Assembly (NCBI RefSeq): GCF_014217565.1 | Contig: NZ_CP043661.1 | Location: forward strand, 2,542,001 to 2,606,000 | Direction of reading: 5' to 3' | DNA length: 64,000 nucleotides | Source: Kribbella qitaiheensis | GTDB lineage: Bacteria > Actinomycetota > Actinomycetes > Propionibacteriales > Kribbellaceae | Notes under the pieces: generated by a model | What the model was told of the DNA's origin: nothing | What the model saw: only the letters and a program-made list of their open reading frames with translations | Database searches by the model: none | Shown: positions 43,629 through 55,201 of the stretch, one piece after another | How the letters are laid out: the number at the start of each line of letters is the position of its first letter | How positions within the stretch are numbered: position 1 is the first letter of the stretch | Translations under genes and position numbers: made by a program

Positions 43629-43710
43629 GCGGGGTGTTGCGGTGCCGGGCCCGGGGTGGCGGGGTGTTGCGGTGCCGGGCCCAGGGTGGCGGGGTGTTGC
43701 GGTGCCGGGC
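43629..43710. repeat. Left remainder of the 30-bp tandem array
   Basis: A partial unit and two full 30-bp units (starting at 43648 and 43678) of GGCCC(A/G/T)GGGTGGCGGG plus GTGTTGCGGTGCCG, then a third cut after CCGGGC by the IS21 element. The array resumes at 46298 beyond the element. Confidence 0.9.
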
Positions 43711-43791
43711 TGAGTATGACAACCCCATCTGGCCCCGCTGTGATGCTTTGATTTGGCCCCACCCTGCTTGTTTTGGTGGTGTTGTCTTGGG

Positions 43792-44619
43792 TTAGTTGGT
43801 GGCGGTTCGGCTGCGGGTTTGCCGGGTGGTGTTGAGTCTGTAGGACTTGGTGCCGGTCTGGATGATGTGTGCGTTGAAGGTGAGTCTGTCCACGACTGCG
43901 GCGGCGAGGCGGGGGTCGGTGAAGGTGGCGCCCCATTCGGAGAATGGGGCGTTGGATGCGCAGGCGATGGATGCTCGTTCTTCGCGGGCGGTGATGATCT
44001 GGAAGAGCAGTTCCGCGCCGCGTGGGTCGAGGCGGACGTAGCCGATCTCGTCGAGGCAGAGCAGGTCGAGTCGGGCGTAGCGGCCCACGACGCGGGACAG
44101 CTGTTTGTCGTCTGAGGCTTCGACGAGCTCGTTGACCAAGGCGGCGGTGGTCACGTAGCGGACCCGGCGTCCTTGCTCGGCTGCTGCGGTGCCGAGTGCG
44201 ATGAGCAGGTGTGTTTTCCCGGTGCCGGAGTCGCCGAGCAGGACCAGTGGTTGTCCGGCGTCGATCCAGCCGCCGCCGGCCAGGTGTGCCAGCGTCGGTG
44301 CCGGTAGGTCGGGCAGCACGGTGTGGTCGAACTCGGTGAGGCGTTTGGTGCGGGGGAACTTGGCCTCGTTGACTCGCCGGATCCGGCGGCGGGCGTCGCG
44401 TTCGTCGCATTCCGCGGTGAGGATTTCGGCCAGGAATGCCTTGTGGGTAAGGCGTTGCTTGGCTGAGGCCTCGGCCATCGCGATGGCTTCGGCGCGGATG
44501 GTGGGCAGTGCGAGTAGTCGGCAAGCGGCGTGGATCGCGGCCTCGGCGGCGGGGTCAGACAGGGCGGTCACCGTGGTCGTCGGGGTGGCGGCTGGCGCGG
44601 TTTTCGTGGCGGGGCTCAT
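43792..44619 (-). CDS. istB: IS21 transposition helper ATPase
   Basis: 275-aa AAA+ protein: KRLTEFDHTVLPDL leader, Walker A LLGDSGTGKTHLLIALG, Walker B LLCLDEIGYVRLDP, ERASIACASNAPFSEWGATF (sensor 1) and AAAVVDRLTFNAHIIQTGTKSYR. It loads onto target DNA and activates IstA. The ATG overlaps the istA stop by 4 bp (ATGA). The N-terminal 45 residues are longer than in the shortest relatives. Confidence 0.95.
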   Translation of the reverse strand: MSPATKTAPAATPTTTVTALSDPAAEAAIHAACRLLALPTIRAEAIAMAEASAKQRLTHKAFLAEILTAECDERDARRRIRRVNEAKFPRTKRLTEFDHTVLPDLPAPTLAHLAGGGWIDAGQPLVLLGDSGTGKTHLLIALGTAAAEQGRRVRYVTTAALVNELVEASDDKQLSRVVGRYARLDLLCLDEIGYVRLDPRGAELLFQIITAREERASIACASNAPFSEWGATFTDPRLAAAVVDRLTFNAHIIQTGTKSYRLNTTRQTRSRTATN

Positions 44620-46154
44620 GCGGTTTCTTTCTGGAGTAGTTGGTCGTAGTCGGCCAGTGATGGCGTCGGCCGTTGGGTCGTCGCAGCGTGGGACGCGGTG
44701 GGTGGAACCGGGACCGGCGGGGAGGTCGCGCCGGCTGAGGTCATCGCGCTGCGTGCGGTGACCGCGACCAGGTCGGGATCGAAGTTTCCGAGCACCAGCG
44801 CGCCTTCGATGCCCGCACTCACCACGGTCGCGGTCATGGTGCGGTGGAGCAACAGCACCCCGATCAGGGCGCGGGTGCCGGGCCCGTCGCCGTGTTGCTT
44901 GCGGGCGGCGTCCCAGAACCGTTGATGAACCGCCGTGAACGCCCCGGATGCTCGCGCGGTGACCAAGGCGGTGGACCCGGACATGGCGCCGGGTTTGCGG
45001 GTGAGGACTTCCAGATAGTGGTCCAGAACGAGATCCTCGCTGCCCTTGTGCAGCGACCGGGTATGTTCAGCGATCACCTTGCCTGCGTCGAGCACGATCA
45101 CCGCGGTGGCGCCGAGACGAACCTCGAGCCGGCGACCAGCGAACCGGGCCGGGACCGAGTAGTACGACTGGCGGACACAGACCCGTGCTTTGGCGTCGAC
45201 CCGGCATGACAGCGGGGCCGAGACATCGAAGGTTTCACTCGGCAGCGGGTTCAGCAAGACCAGTTCACGGGCCGCGGCCGCTCCCACGGTCTCGGCGCGG
45301 GCACCGATGCGGCGCGCGTCGTCGCGGGCATCGGCGGCGGCCAGGGCCTGGTTCAGCGCGGCCAACGATGCCACGTGCGGGACAGGAGTGAGGTGCCGTC
45401 GGCGGAACCGGCCGATCTCGCCCTCGACACCGCCCTTCTCATGAGCACCCTCTAAGCCTGGCGCGCAGAAGAACGAGTCATAGCCGTAGTGGGAGCGCAT
45501 CGCGATGAACCGTGGATGCTCGAACCGTTCCCGGCCCAGCGCGACCCGGATCACCGCGGGCCTGAGGTTGTCGTAACGGATCATCCCGGTCGGTACCCCA
45601 CCCAGCGCCTCGAACGCACGCACATGCCCATCCAGGAACGATTCCTGGGTCTGATTGGCATAGGCAACATGGACCGCTTTGCCCGAATGCGACAGCCGCA
45701 GGCAAAACATGAACACCTTCATCACCACCCCAGCGATCACCGCAGTGAACTCCCCGAAGTCGACCTCGGCCTCCTCGGCCGGTCCATGAGTCTGGGGCAC
45801 CATCACCTGCGCCCGGTCCCCACCGATCTCGGTCTTCAGCTGGGCGACCAACCCCCGCACGCTGGACTCGGCCACCACGACACCCTCTTCCTCCATCAGC
45901 CGCTGCCAGACCCGGCGAGCGGTATGCCGCTGCTTCTTCGGGGCGTCCAGGTCCGCGGTCAGCCAGCCACCGATCGTGGCCAGATGCGGGCCCAGCACCG
46001 GCGCCACACGCTCTGGAGATTTCCGCGTCGGAGGCACCGCATCACCCAACGCCAGACGCACCGTGCGCCGATGGACCTGGTGGCGCTGCGCCAGTGCCCG
46101 GATCGACAAACCTTCATCTCGACGCTCGCGTCGGATACGTTCGAACTGCTCCAC
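44616..46154 (-). CDS. istA: IS21 transposase
   Basis: 512 aa from the GTG at 46154 (VEQFERIRRERRDEGLSIRALAQRHQVHRRTVRLAL), preceded by AAGGAGAG; a TTG at 46172 is an alternative. HTH at about 15-40, then an integrase core with DDE candidates in EEAEVDFGEF, MIRYDNLRPAV and EKGGVEGEIGRFRRRHLTPVP. A C-terminal beta-barrel region follows (SYYSVPARFAGRRLEVRLGATAVIVL). It catalyses excision and insertion together with IstB. Confidence 0.95.
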   Translation of the reverse strand: MEQFERIRRERRDEGLSIRALAQRHQVHRRTVRLALGDAVPPTRKSPERVAPVLGPHLATIGGWLTADLDAPKKQRHTARRVWQRLMEEEGVVVAESSVRGLVAQLKTEIGGDRAQVMVPQTHGPAEEAEVDFGEFTAVIAGVVMKVFMFCLRLSHSGKAVHVAYANQTQESFLDGHVRAFEALGGVPTGMIRYDNLRPAVIRVALGRERFEHPRFIAMRSHYGYDSFFCAPGLEGAHEKGGVEGEIGRFRRRHLTPVPHVASLAALNQALAAADARDDARRIGARAETVGAAAARELVLLNPLPSETFDVSAPLSCRVDAKARVCVRQSYYSVPARFAGRRLEVRLGATAVIVLDAGKVIAEHTRSLHKGSEDLVLDHYLEVLTRKPGAMSGSTALVTARASGAFTAVHQRFWDAARKQHGDGPGTRALIGVLLLHRTMTATVVSAGIEGALVLGNFDPDLVAVTARSAMTSAGATSPPVPVPPTASHAATTQRPTPSLADYDQLLQKETA

Positions 46155-46297
46155 TCTCGATCTCTCCTTCAACCCCTCCACCTCTCGTGATCGCCTTGGC
46201 AGACGACACGAACGTAGAGGACTGGATGGTCGAGGGTGGAGCCAAATCAAGCCATCACTACCGCCCCAAGTGGGGCCAAATCAGACTGGCACACTCA

Positions 46298-46764
46298 CCG
46301 GGCCCAGGGTGGCGGGGTGTTGCGGTGCCGGGCCCAGGGTGGCGGGGTGTTGCGGTGCCGGGCCCAGGGTGGCGGGGTGTTGCGGTGCCGGGCCCAGGGT
46401 GGCGGGGTGTTGCGGTGCCGGGCCCAGGGTGGCGGGGTGTTGCGGTGCCGGGCCCAGGGTGGCGGGGTGTTGCGGTGCCGGGCCCGGGGTGGCGGGGTGT
46501 TGCGGTGCCGGGCCCGGGGTGGCGGGGTGTTGCGGTGCCGGGCCCTGGGTGGCGGGGTGTTGCGGTGCCGGGCCCAGGGTGGCGGGGTGTTGCGGTGCCG
46601 GGCCCAGGGTGGCGGGGTGTTGCGGTGCCGGGCCCAGGGTGGCGGGGTGTTGCGGTGCCGGGCCCAGGGTGGCGGGGTGTTGCGGTGCCGGGCCCGGGGT
46701 GGCGGGGTGTTGCGGTGCCGGGCCCTGGGTGGCGGGGTGTTGCGGTGCCGGGCCCGGGGTGGCG
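46298..46764. repeat. 30-bp tandem array, 15 full units (right part)
   Basis: Units begin at 46301 and every 30 bp to 46751. They are identical except for one base in GGCCC(x)GGG. From left to right that base is A x6, G, G, T, A x4, G, T, G; the two full units left of the IS read G, A. The G-T doublets recurring about 180 bp apart suggest that blocks of units were duplicated. The array ends 16 bp before the stop codon of the HNH gene. Confidence 0.93.
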
Positions 46765-46779
46765 GCCCGGGGGGCGGGG

Positions 46780-50027
<3,248 letters not shown>

Positions 50028-50165
50028 GGCAGGTCCTACCCCTGGAAAGTCGGAAGACCAACGAGAAGGTGCTGCACCATCGACATTTCCGTGCGCTGGT
50101 AGCGCGCCGACATCCTCTGGGGGACCCGCTTGTAACGCTTGCTCTAACCCTTCGCGCTGAGCAGG

Positions 50166-50765
50166 TTACGTGCTGTGTTTGCGCTGGTAGTGCCGATTGA
50201 CCCGTTCGCGGTTTCCGCACGACGGGGAACACCAGGTCTGGCGGGGATCGTCCTGCAGGAAGTACTTCACGCAGCGAGCCGCCGGGCAGGCGCGCAGCCG
50301 GGCTCGATCGGGACCGATCAAGAAGTCGATCCCCGAGCGTCCGACAGCACCAATCAGCAGCACGGTCGGGTCTGAAGAACGCCCCGACCAGACAGTTGCA
50401 GGCGAGCCATCCGCAGGCCACTCCAACTGTGCAGTGCCCAACTTGTCCGCAGCCTTGTTCAGCACCGCCAGCGCGACCTCAGGCTCCAGCAGCCGGTCCG
50501 CATCCGCACGGCTTGGCGGAGCCGGGCTGACGGCCCGGGCAAACAGCGAACGGACCGCACGCCGTACTCCGACCAGCGCCTGCCGAAGGTCCTCATCCAC
50601 AGCCAAGGCCGAGGCATCAAAAGAACGACCCAGTACTTCGGACGCCAGCGGCCCGTTGTCGCGAAGCCAGTCGGCCACCCCGGCATCCGTCGCCAGGAGA
50701 TCCGCGACGCCGCCCTGGCCGTCATGCCGGATGGTCGTGGCAAGCTCGAACGCCAGCGTGGTCAT
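50166..50765 (-). CDS. CGNR zinc-finger putative regulator (copy 2)
   Basis: 199 aa. ABATE-like N-terminal domain (LAFELATTIRHDGQGGVADLLATDAGVADWL, LRQALVGVRRAVRSLFAR) and a well-preserved zinc finger: ACPAARCVKYFLQDDPRQTWCSPSCGNRERVNRHYQRK, with the CGNR sequence intact. It is more canonical than copy 1 at 13963. It lies just upstream of the ECF41 sigma gene's 3' end on the same strand, with 41 bp between them, so it may be downstream in that transcript. Confidence 0.85.
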   Translation of the reverse strand: MTTLAFELATTIRHDGQGGVADLLATDAGVADWLRDNGPLASEVLGRSFDASALAVDEDLRQALVGVRRAVRSLFARAVSPAPPSRADADRLLEPEVALAVLNKAADKLGTAQLEWPADGSPATVWSGRSSDPTVLLIGAVGRSGIDFLIGPDRARLRACPAARCVKYFLQDDPRQTWCSPSCGNRERVNRHYQRKHST

Positions 50766-50806
50766 GCCGGCAAGTCTAATGGCAAACCAGCCTCATCCCG
50801 TGTGGA

Positions 50807-51670
50807 TCAACGGCTGACAGCGGTCGCCTGCGCGATCCGGGACAGCTTCTCGGGGTTGCGTACGGCGTACAGGCCGGTGATGAGGCCGCCATCGATGCGA
50901 GCGGCCAGCACGGCGTCGACCTCGCCGTTGAGCCGGACGAACAGTGCCGGGTAGCCGTTGACCTCGACCGGCTGCAGCGAGACGCCGGCAGAGATCCGGC
51001 TCAGCACACCGGCCACCTGATCCGCGCCCACGATCGGGTCAAGCGCGGCCTGTACGACGCCGCCGCCGTCCGTCAGCAGGACGACGTCGGGTGCGAGCAC
51101 GTCGAGCAGGCGTTGCAGGTCACCCGTTTCGACTGCCCGCTGGAACGCCCCGAGGACATCGCGGCTCTCGGCAGGTGAAACCACCTGGCGTGGCCGTCGG
51201 GCGGCGACGTGGGCACGCGCCCGATGCGCGATCTGGCGGACCGCGGCCTGCTTCTTGTCGACGGCCGCCGCGATCTCGTCGTACTCGAGTCCGAACACGT
51301 CCCGCAGTACGAAGACCGCCCGCTCGGTCGGCGCGAGGGTCTCCAGCACCAGCAGCATCGCCATCGAGACGCTGTCGGCCAGCTCGACGTTCTCGGCCAC
51401 GTCGGGCGTTGTCAGCAGCGGCTCGGGCAGCCAGGGACCGACATAGGACTCCTTGCGGCGCCGGAGCGTGCGTAGCCTGGTCAGCGCCTGGCGGGTGGTG
51501 ATCCGGACCAGGTAGGCACGCTGATCCCGCACTTCGTCGAGGTCGACACCTGACCAGCGCAGCCAGGTCTCCTGGAGAACGTCCTCGGCATCCGCGGCCG
51601 AGCCCAGCATCTCGTAGGCGACGGTGAACAGCAGGTTGCGGTGGGCAACGAACGCCTCGGTCGCGGACAA
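50807..51670 (-). CDS. ECF41-type sigma factor with SnoaL-like C-terminal domain
   Basis: 287 aa from the TTG at 51670, which has AGGAG 6-7 bp upstream. Sigma regions 2 and 4: FVAHRNLLFTVAYEMLGSAADAEDVLQETWLRW and TLAPTERAVFVLRDVFGLEYDEIAAAVDKKQAAVRQIAHRARAHV. The C-terminal about 110 residues are a SnoaL-like fold ending in AVRNPEKLSRI, which matches the conserved NPxKL motif of ECF41 proteins, where this domain replaces an anti-sigma factor. It is divergent from an AhpD-like gene, the textbook ECF41 context. Confidence 0.9.
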   Translation of the reverse strand: MSATEAFVAHRNLLFTVAYEMLGSAADAEDVLQETWLRWSGVDLDEVRDQRAYLVRITTRQALTRLRTLRRRKESYVGPWLPEPLLTTPDVAENVELADSVSMAMLLVLETLAPTERAVFVLRDVFGLEYDEIAAAVDKKQAAVRQIAHRARAHVAARRPRQVVSPAESRDVLGAFQRAVETGDLQRLLDVLAPDVVLLTDGGGVVQAALDPIVGADQVAGVLSRISAGVSLQPVEVNGYPALFVRLNGEVDAVLAARIDGGLITGLYAVRNPEKLSRIAQATAVSR

Positions 51671-51705
51671 CGTGAACTCCTGTCTATTCTCGGGTCGATC
51701 CACAA

Positions 51706-51732
51706 GACACCGGCCCGCGGCGCTTTGTGACA
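51706..51732 (-). promoter_or_regulatory. ECF41-type promoter of the sigma gene
   Basis: On the minus strand TGTCACA (51732-51726), a 16-bp spacer and TGTC (51709-51706) match the ECF41 consensus TGTCACA-N16-CGTC except for one base. It reads into the TTG start at 51670. Confidence 0.6.
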
Positions 51733-51767
51733 CCGACGATCGGTGGCACGCGTCACACGGTCCACGC

Positions 51768-51794
51768 TGTCACACGCATCGGCTCATCGGCCTC
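51768..51794 (+). promoter_or_regulatory. ECF41-type promoter of the AhpD-like gene
   Basis: TGTCACA (51768-51774), 16 bp, then CCTC (51791-51794), one base off the ECF41 -10 CGTC. It lies 39 bp before the ATG at 51833. Confidence 0.6.
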
Positions 51795-51832
51795 TCATGG
51801 TCACCAAGAACCCAACGACCGAGGACGATGTG

Positions 51833-52324
51833 ATGGAACCCCGTTTGAACCTGCAGACCAACGAGTTCGCCGCCAAGATCGGCAAGCGGTTCGCCGGCGT
51901 CGGCCTGGCGCTCCAGCAGTCGCCGCTCCCCCGAACCACCCAGGAACTGGTGATGCTGCGCGCCAGCCAGATCAACGGTTGCGGCTTCTGCGTCGACTTC
52001 CACACCAAGGAGGCCGGGGCCGCCGGGGAGACGACGCTCCGGCTCCACCTGGTCGCCGCCTGGCGCGAGACGACCGTGTTCACCGAGGCGGAGCGGGCCG
52101 CGCTTGCACTCGCCGAGGAGGGCACCCGGCTCGCCGACGCCAATCACGGCGTGTCCGACGAGACCTGGGCCGACGTACGCAAGCACTACGACGAGGACCA
52201 GACCGGCGCCCTGGTCTACCTGGTCGCCATGGTCAACGCGGCCAACCGGATCGGCGTGATCGTCCGGAACAAGGGCGGCTCCTACCAGCCCGGCATGTTC
52301 GCCGAGCTGGTCAACCAAGCCTAG
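51833..52324 (+). CDS. AhpD-like / carboxymuconolactone decarboxylase family protein
   Basis: 163 aa from the ATG at 51833 (MEPRLNLQTNEFAAKIGKRF). The redox motif C-x-x-C lies in RASQINGCGFCVDFHTKEA, followed by the conserved acidic/His helix. It is likely a peroxidase- or disulfide-type reductase rather than a true decarboxylase. Pairing with an ECF41 sigma factor is well known, and both genes carry the matching promoter motif. It converges on the large secreted protein gene, with stops 2-4 bp overlapping. Confidence 0.88.
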   Translation: MEPRLNLQTNEFAAKIGKRFAGVGLALQQSPLPRTTQELVMLRASQINGCGFCVDFHTKEAGAAGETTLRLHLVAAWRETTVFTEAERAALALAEEGTRLADANHGVSDETWADVRKHYDEDQTGALVYLVAMVNAANRIGVIVRNKGGSYQPGMFAELVNQA

Positions 52325-54393
52325 GAGACGGTGAAGTCGTCGACCTGGATGAAGGTGTCGGTACCCGGAGCCGTGAACCCGGCGTACAGGGTGATCGCCT
52401 GTACGCCGGGCGGCACGGTGACCGTCACCTCGTGGTGGACGTAGCCGGTCGATGCGCCGAAGGTCTGCTCACCCAGAACCTCGCTGCCATCGGCACCAAC
52501 CCGTACTCCGAAGCGACCGCCGCCTGCGGGAAGCGCCGCCGACGCGTTGATCCAGGAGCCGAACGTGTACGTCGTACCGGGTTTCACCGGGATCACCTGG
52601 GTGAGCGCGCTCCACCCGGTCCCCGACGTACGGATCCAGCCGTTGTTCGCACCCGAGTGGGCGAACCCGAGTCCACGGTCGACCCCGTTGGCAGCTGTGC
52701 CCTCGAAAAGCCAGGCCGGCTTGCCGCTACCGGTCGCCTCGAACCCACCGTCAGCCAGCTCGACGGCGTACCGGACGGCAACCTCGGAGACCGAGGTGAA
52801 GCTTCGGGTGCCACCCGGCAGCCCGATCACCCGGACGCCATCGGTCTCCACCGCGGGGAAGGTCAGTGTGTAGGTCGTGTTGGCACCTGCCGACGCATCC
52901 CCTGGATACGCGGGCGCCACCGACTGGGACCCGACCTCGACCCAGGAACCGTTCTGCTTCACCTGCACCCGCGGCCGTCCGGTGAAGTAGCCGCCCTGCG
53001 CCGAGACCGCACCGGGGGTGAAGTCGACCCGGTTCACCTTGTGCTTCGCCGGCCAGGTGTAGCCCCACCACGAGGCGCCCTTCACTTCGTCGTCGAAGTC
53101 GTTCTCGCTGCCGGTGGTCGCGCCGTCGTTCAGCAACGCCAGACTGCCGCTCTGCGAAGACTTCGAGATCGCTACCGCCCCGGTCGAGGGCGCGGCAAGA
53201 TTCGCATCCCCGGGCAGATCGGTGACCGGCGCCGTCGAGGAGGGCGTGAGCACCACCTTGCGGAGGTTGAAGTTGTAGACCGAGGTCCCGATCCCCCCAC
53301 CGCCGCAGGGACAGACGTTCGCCTGCAGATACATCGTTCTACCGTCCGGCTGAACGAACTTGGACGGGATGGTCACGCCGTACCCGCCGTACTTCGAGGT
53401 CGACCACGGGTATCCGCTGAAGTCCTTGCTCAGGAAGTGCTTCCACGGACCCCAGGGAGTCGGCGACTCGTAGAACTCGAAGGTGTACTCGGTCCACGAG
53501 GTGTAGACGTACCGCTTCTGCTGCGGGAGATAGGTGACTCCGCCCTGGCTGATCACACTCAGGTTGCTCCCGTTGGTCCCGTACGTCTGCGCGTAGAGCC
53601 GTCGCTGATCGGTGAGGACGGGCATGCGGTCCTTCACCTGCCGCGACCATGACGGCTTGCCGCGATCGTTGCTTCCAGCAAAGAACTCCCAGGCGCGCCG
53701 GTCCTGCACCCTGGACTTCGCGACCCGGGCCATGAACACGCTCTGCGGGTCCACGACCGTGTCGTCGAAGGAGTCGCGCCAGTTGCCGTCCAGCCCGTAC
53801 GCATAGACGTAGCCGTCCGGCGCGGCAGCACCACCCTTGCCGAAGTCGGCGAACCAGATCGTGGTGAACACGTGGTCGGAGAACATCGGCTTGTGCTTGT
53901 CCCACGTCCAGGTCCGGCCGTGGTCGGTCGACTTCGCGATCGTCGCGGCCGGGACGTCGTTGAAGTCGAGCGCGAGGTCCTGCACCGCGACGTACATCGT
54001 GTCGCCGACACACACCATCCCGGTCGGCTTACGGTTGTACCCCGCACCGCTCCAGACCGAGCCGACCTCGTCGCCGCGCGCGACCGTCGTACCGGAGAGG
54101 TCGCCGACGTCGCCCTTGATCTCGCTGACGGCGACGTCCGCGAAGTCGCCGTCCAGGCTGAACCCCTTCCCGTCGCCGTTCGCGGAGTACAGGTTGCCGT
54201 TGCCGGCCCAGCAGGACGGCCAAAGATCGCCGTCGCTCCGGCTGGGCAGGGCCTTCGTCTCGACGGTCGTCGTCCCGACGAAGGTGCTCGCGCCCGACGA
54301 CGAAGACGACGAGACCGGCCCCGAGGACTGGGTGAGCAGGACGGCGGAGCCGAAGATCAACGGCAGCGCTGCGACGAGAGCCCCACGCTTCAT
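52321..54393 (-). CDS. Large secreted protein, DUF4185-like propeller plus two carbohydrate-binding-type domains
   Basis: 690 aa. Signal peptide (LVAALPLIFGSAVLLTQSS). Residues about 40-385 look like a five-bladed propeller of the DUF4185/glycosidase-43-like kind: DLWPSCWAGNGNLYSANGDG, FADFGKGGAAAPDGYVYAYG, YTSWTEYTFEFYESPTPWGPW. Residues about 400-540 resemble a discoidin (F5/8C) domain, and about 550-690 a CBM-like beta-sandwich (NGWIRTSGTGWSALTQVIPVKPGTTYTFGSWI). It is the last gene of a sugar-ABC operon (10-bp gap), so it probably binds or cleaves a polysaccharide to feed the importer. Confidence 0.75.
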   Translation of the reverse strand: MKRGALVAALPLIFGSAVLLTQSSGPVSSSSSSGASTFVGTTTVETKALPSRSDGDLWPSCWAGNGNLYSANGDGKGFSLDGDFADVAVSEIKGDVGDLSGTTVARGDEVGSVWSGAGYNRKPTGMVCVGDTMYVAVQDLALDFNDVPAATIAKSTDHGRTWTWDKHKPMFSDHVFTTIWFADFGKGGAAAPDGYVYAYGLDGNWRDSFDDTVVDPQSVFMARVAKSRVQDRRAWEFFAGSNDRGKPSWSRQVKDRMPVLTDQRRLYAQTYGTNGSNLSVISQGGVTYLPQQKRYVYTSWTEYTFEFYESPTPWGPWKHFLSKDFSGYPWSTSKYGGYGVTIPSKFVQPDGRTMYLQANVCPCGGGGIGTSVYNFNLRKVVLTPSSTAPVTDLPGDANLAAPSTGAVAISKSSQSGSLALLNDGATTGSENDFDDEVKGASWWGYTWPAKHKVNRVDFTPGAVSAQGGYFTGRPRVQVKQNGSWVEVGSQSVAPAYPGDASAGANTTYTLTFPAVETDGVRVIGLPGGTRSFTSVSEVAVRYAVELADGGFEATGSGKPAWLFEGTAANGVDRGLGFAHSGANNGWIRTSGTGWSALTQVIPVKPGTTYTFGSWINASAALPAGGGRFGVRVGADGSEVLGEQTFGASTGYVHHEVTVTVPPGVQAITLYAGFTAPGTDTFIQVDDFTVS

Positions 54394-54403
54394 GAGGTGC
54401 CTT

Positions 54404-55201
54404 TCACTTCAGGCCGGTGGTCTTCATCGCGTCGACCAGGCGCTTCTGGCCGGCGACGAAGACGACGACGGTGGGGATCGCGGCGATCACCGCGGCGGCG
54501 AGGATGAGGTTCCAGGCCGAGGCGTACTGCCCCTGCATGCCGGAGATGCCGAGCTGGATCACGCGCAGATCCGGATTCCGAGTGATGGTGAGCGGCCAGA
54601 GGAACGCGTTCCAGTTCGCCAGGAAGAACAGCACCGACAGCGAGGCGAGCACCGGTCGGCTGAGCGGCAGGATGACACTCCAGTACCGGCGCCAGTAGCC
54701 GCAGCCGTCCAGGTCGGCCGCCTCCTCCAGCTCGCGCGGGATGTTCAGGTAGTACTGCCGGAGCAGGAAGATGCCGAAGGCATGGAAGATGCTCGGCACG
54801 ATCAGGCCCGCATAGCTGTCAAGCAGGCCGAGCTGCTTGGCCACCAGGAACAGCGGCACCAGGATCACCGGCAGCGACACGAGCAGCGTCGACATGATGC
54901 CGGAGAAGATGATCCCGCGTCCTGGGAAGCGCAGCCGGGCGAGCGCGTAGGCCGCCATCGAGTGGAAGAACAACGCCACCACGGTGACGATCACCGACAC
55001 GATCGCGCTGTTCAGCAGGAACCGCGGCAACGGGACCTTCAGCAGGACGTACTGCAGGTTGTCCAGCGTCCAACTCGACGGCCACCCGAAGGAGAACACG
55101 TCTTCGGCCGGCTTCAGCGCGCTGATCAGGATCCACAGCAGCGGCGCCACGGCAATGATCGCCAGGACGTGCGCGAGGATGGGGAAGAATTTAGTCCTCA
55201 T
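54404..55201 (-). CDS. Carbohydrate ABC transporter permease (MalG type)
   Basis: 265 aa, six membrane helices, with the EAA loop ELEEAADLDGCGYWRRYWSVILPLSRPVL near residue 165 that docks the ATPase. It starts 11 bp inside the end of the first permease gene (overlap 55191-55201). No ATPase gene is in the operon, so a shared MsiK-like ATPase encoded elsewhere probably energises it, as is usual in actinobacteria. Confidence 0.93.
   Translation of the reverse strand: MRTKFFPILAHVLAIIAVAPLLWILISALKPAEDVFSFGWPSSWTLDNLQYVLLKVPLPRFLLNSAIVSVIVTVVALFFHSMAAYALARLRFPGRGIIFSGIMSTLLVSLPVILVPLFLVAKQLGLLDSYAGLIVPSIFHAFGIFLLRQYYLNIPRELEEAADLDGCGYWRRYWSVILPLSRPVLASLSVLFFLANWNAFLWPLTITRNPDLRVIQLGISGMQGQYASAWNLILAAAVIAAIPTVVVFVAGQKRLVDAMKTTGLK

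Larger units (their letters stand above)
43711..46297. mobile_element. IS21-family insertion sequence, complete
   Basis: 2587 bp bounded by TGAGTATGAC... on the left and ...ACACTCA on the right. The 26-bp ends match at 19 positions as inverted repeats, and a second internal terminal repeat (TTGATTTGGCCCCACCCT-like) lies further in at both ends, as usual for IS21. It encodes istA and istB with a 4-bp overlap. CCGGGC is present directly on both sides (43705-43710 and 46298-46303), the expected 6-bp target duplication, inside a 30-bp repeat unit. Both genes look intact, so it may be active. Confidence 0.93.

Noticed and set aside
46298-46764. 30-bp repeats considered as a CRISPR array
   Set aside because: The repeats are directly adjacent with no spacers, differing by a single base.
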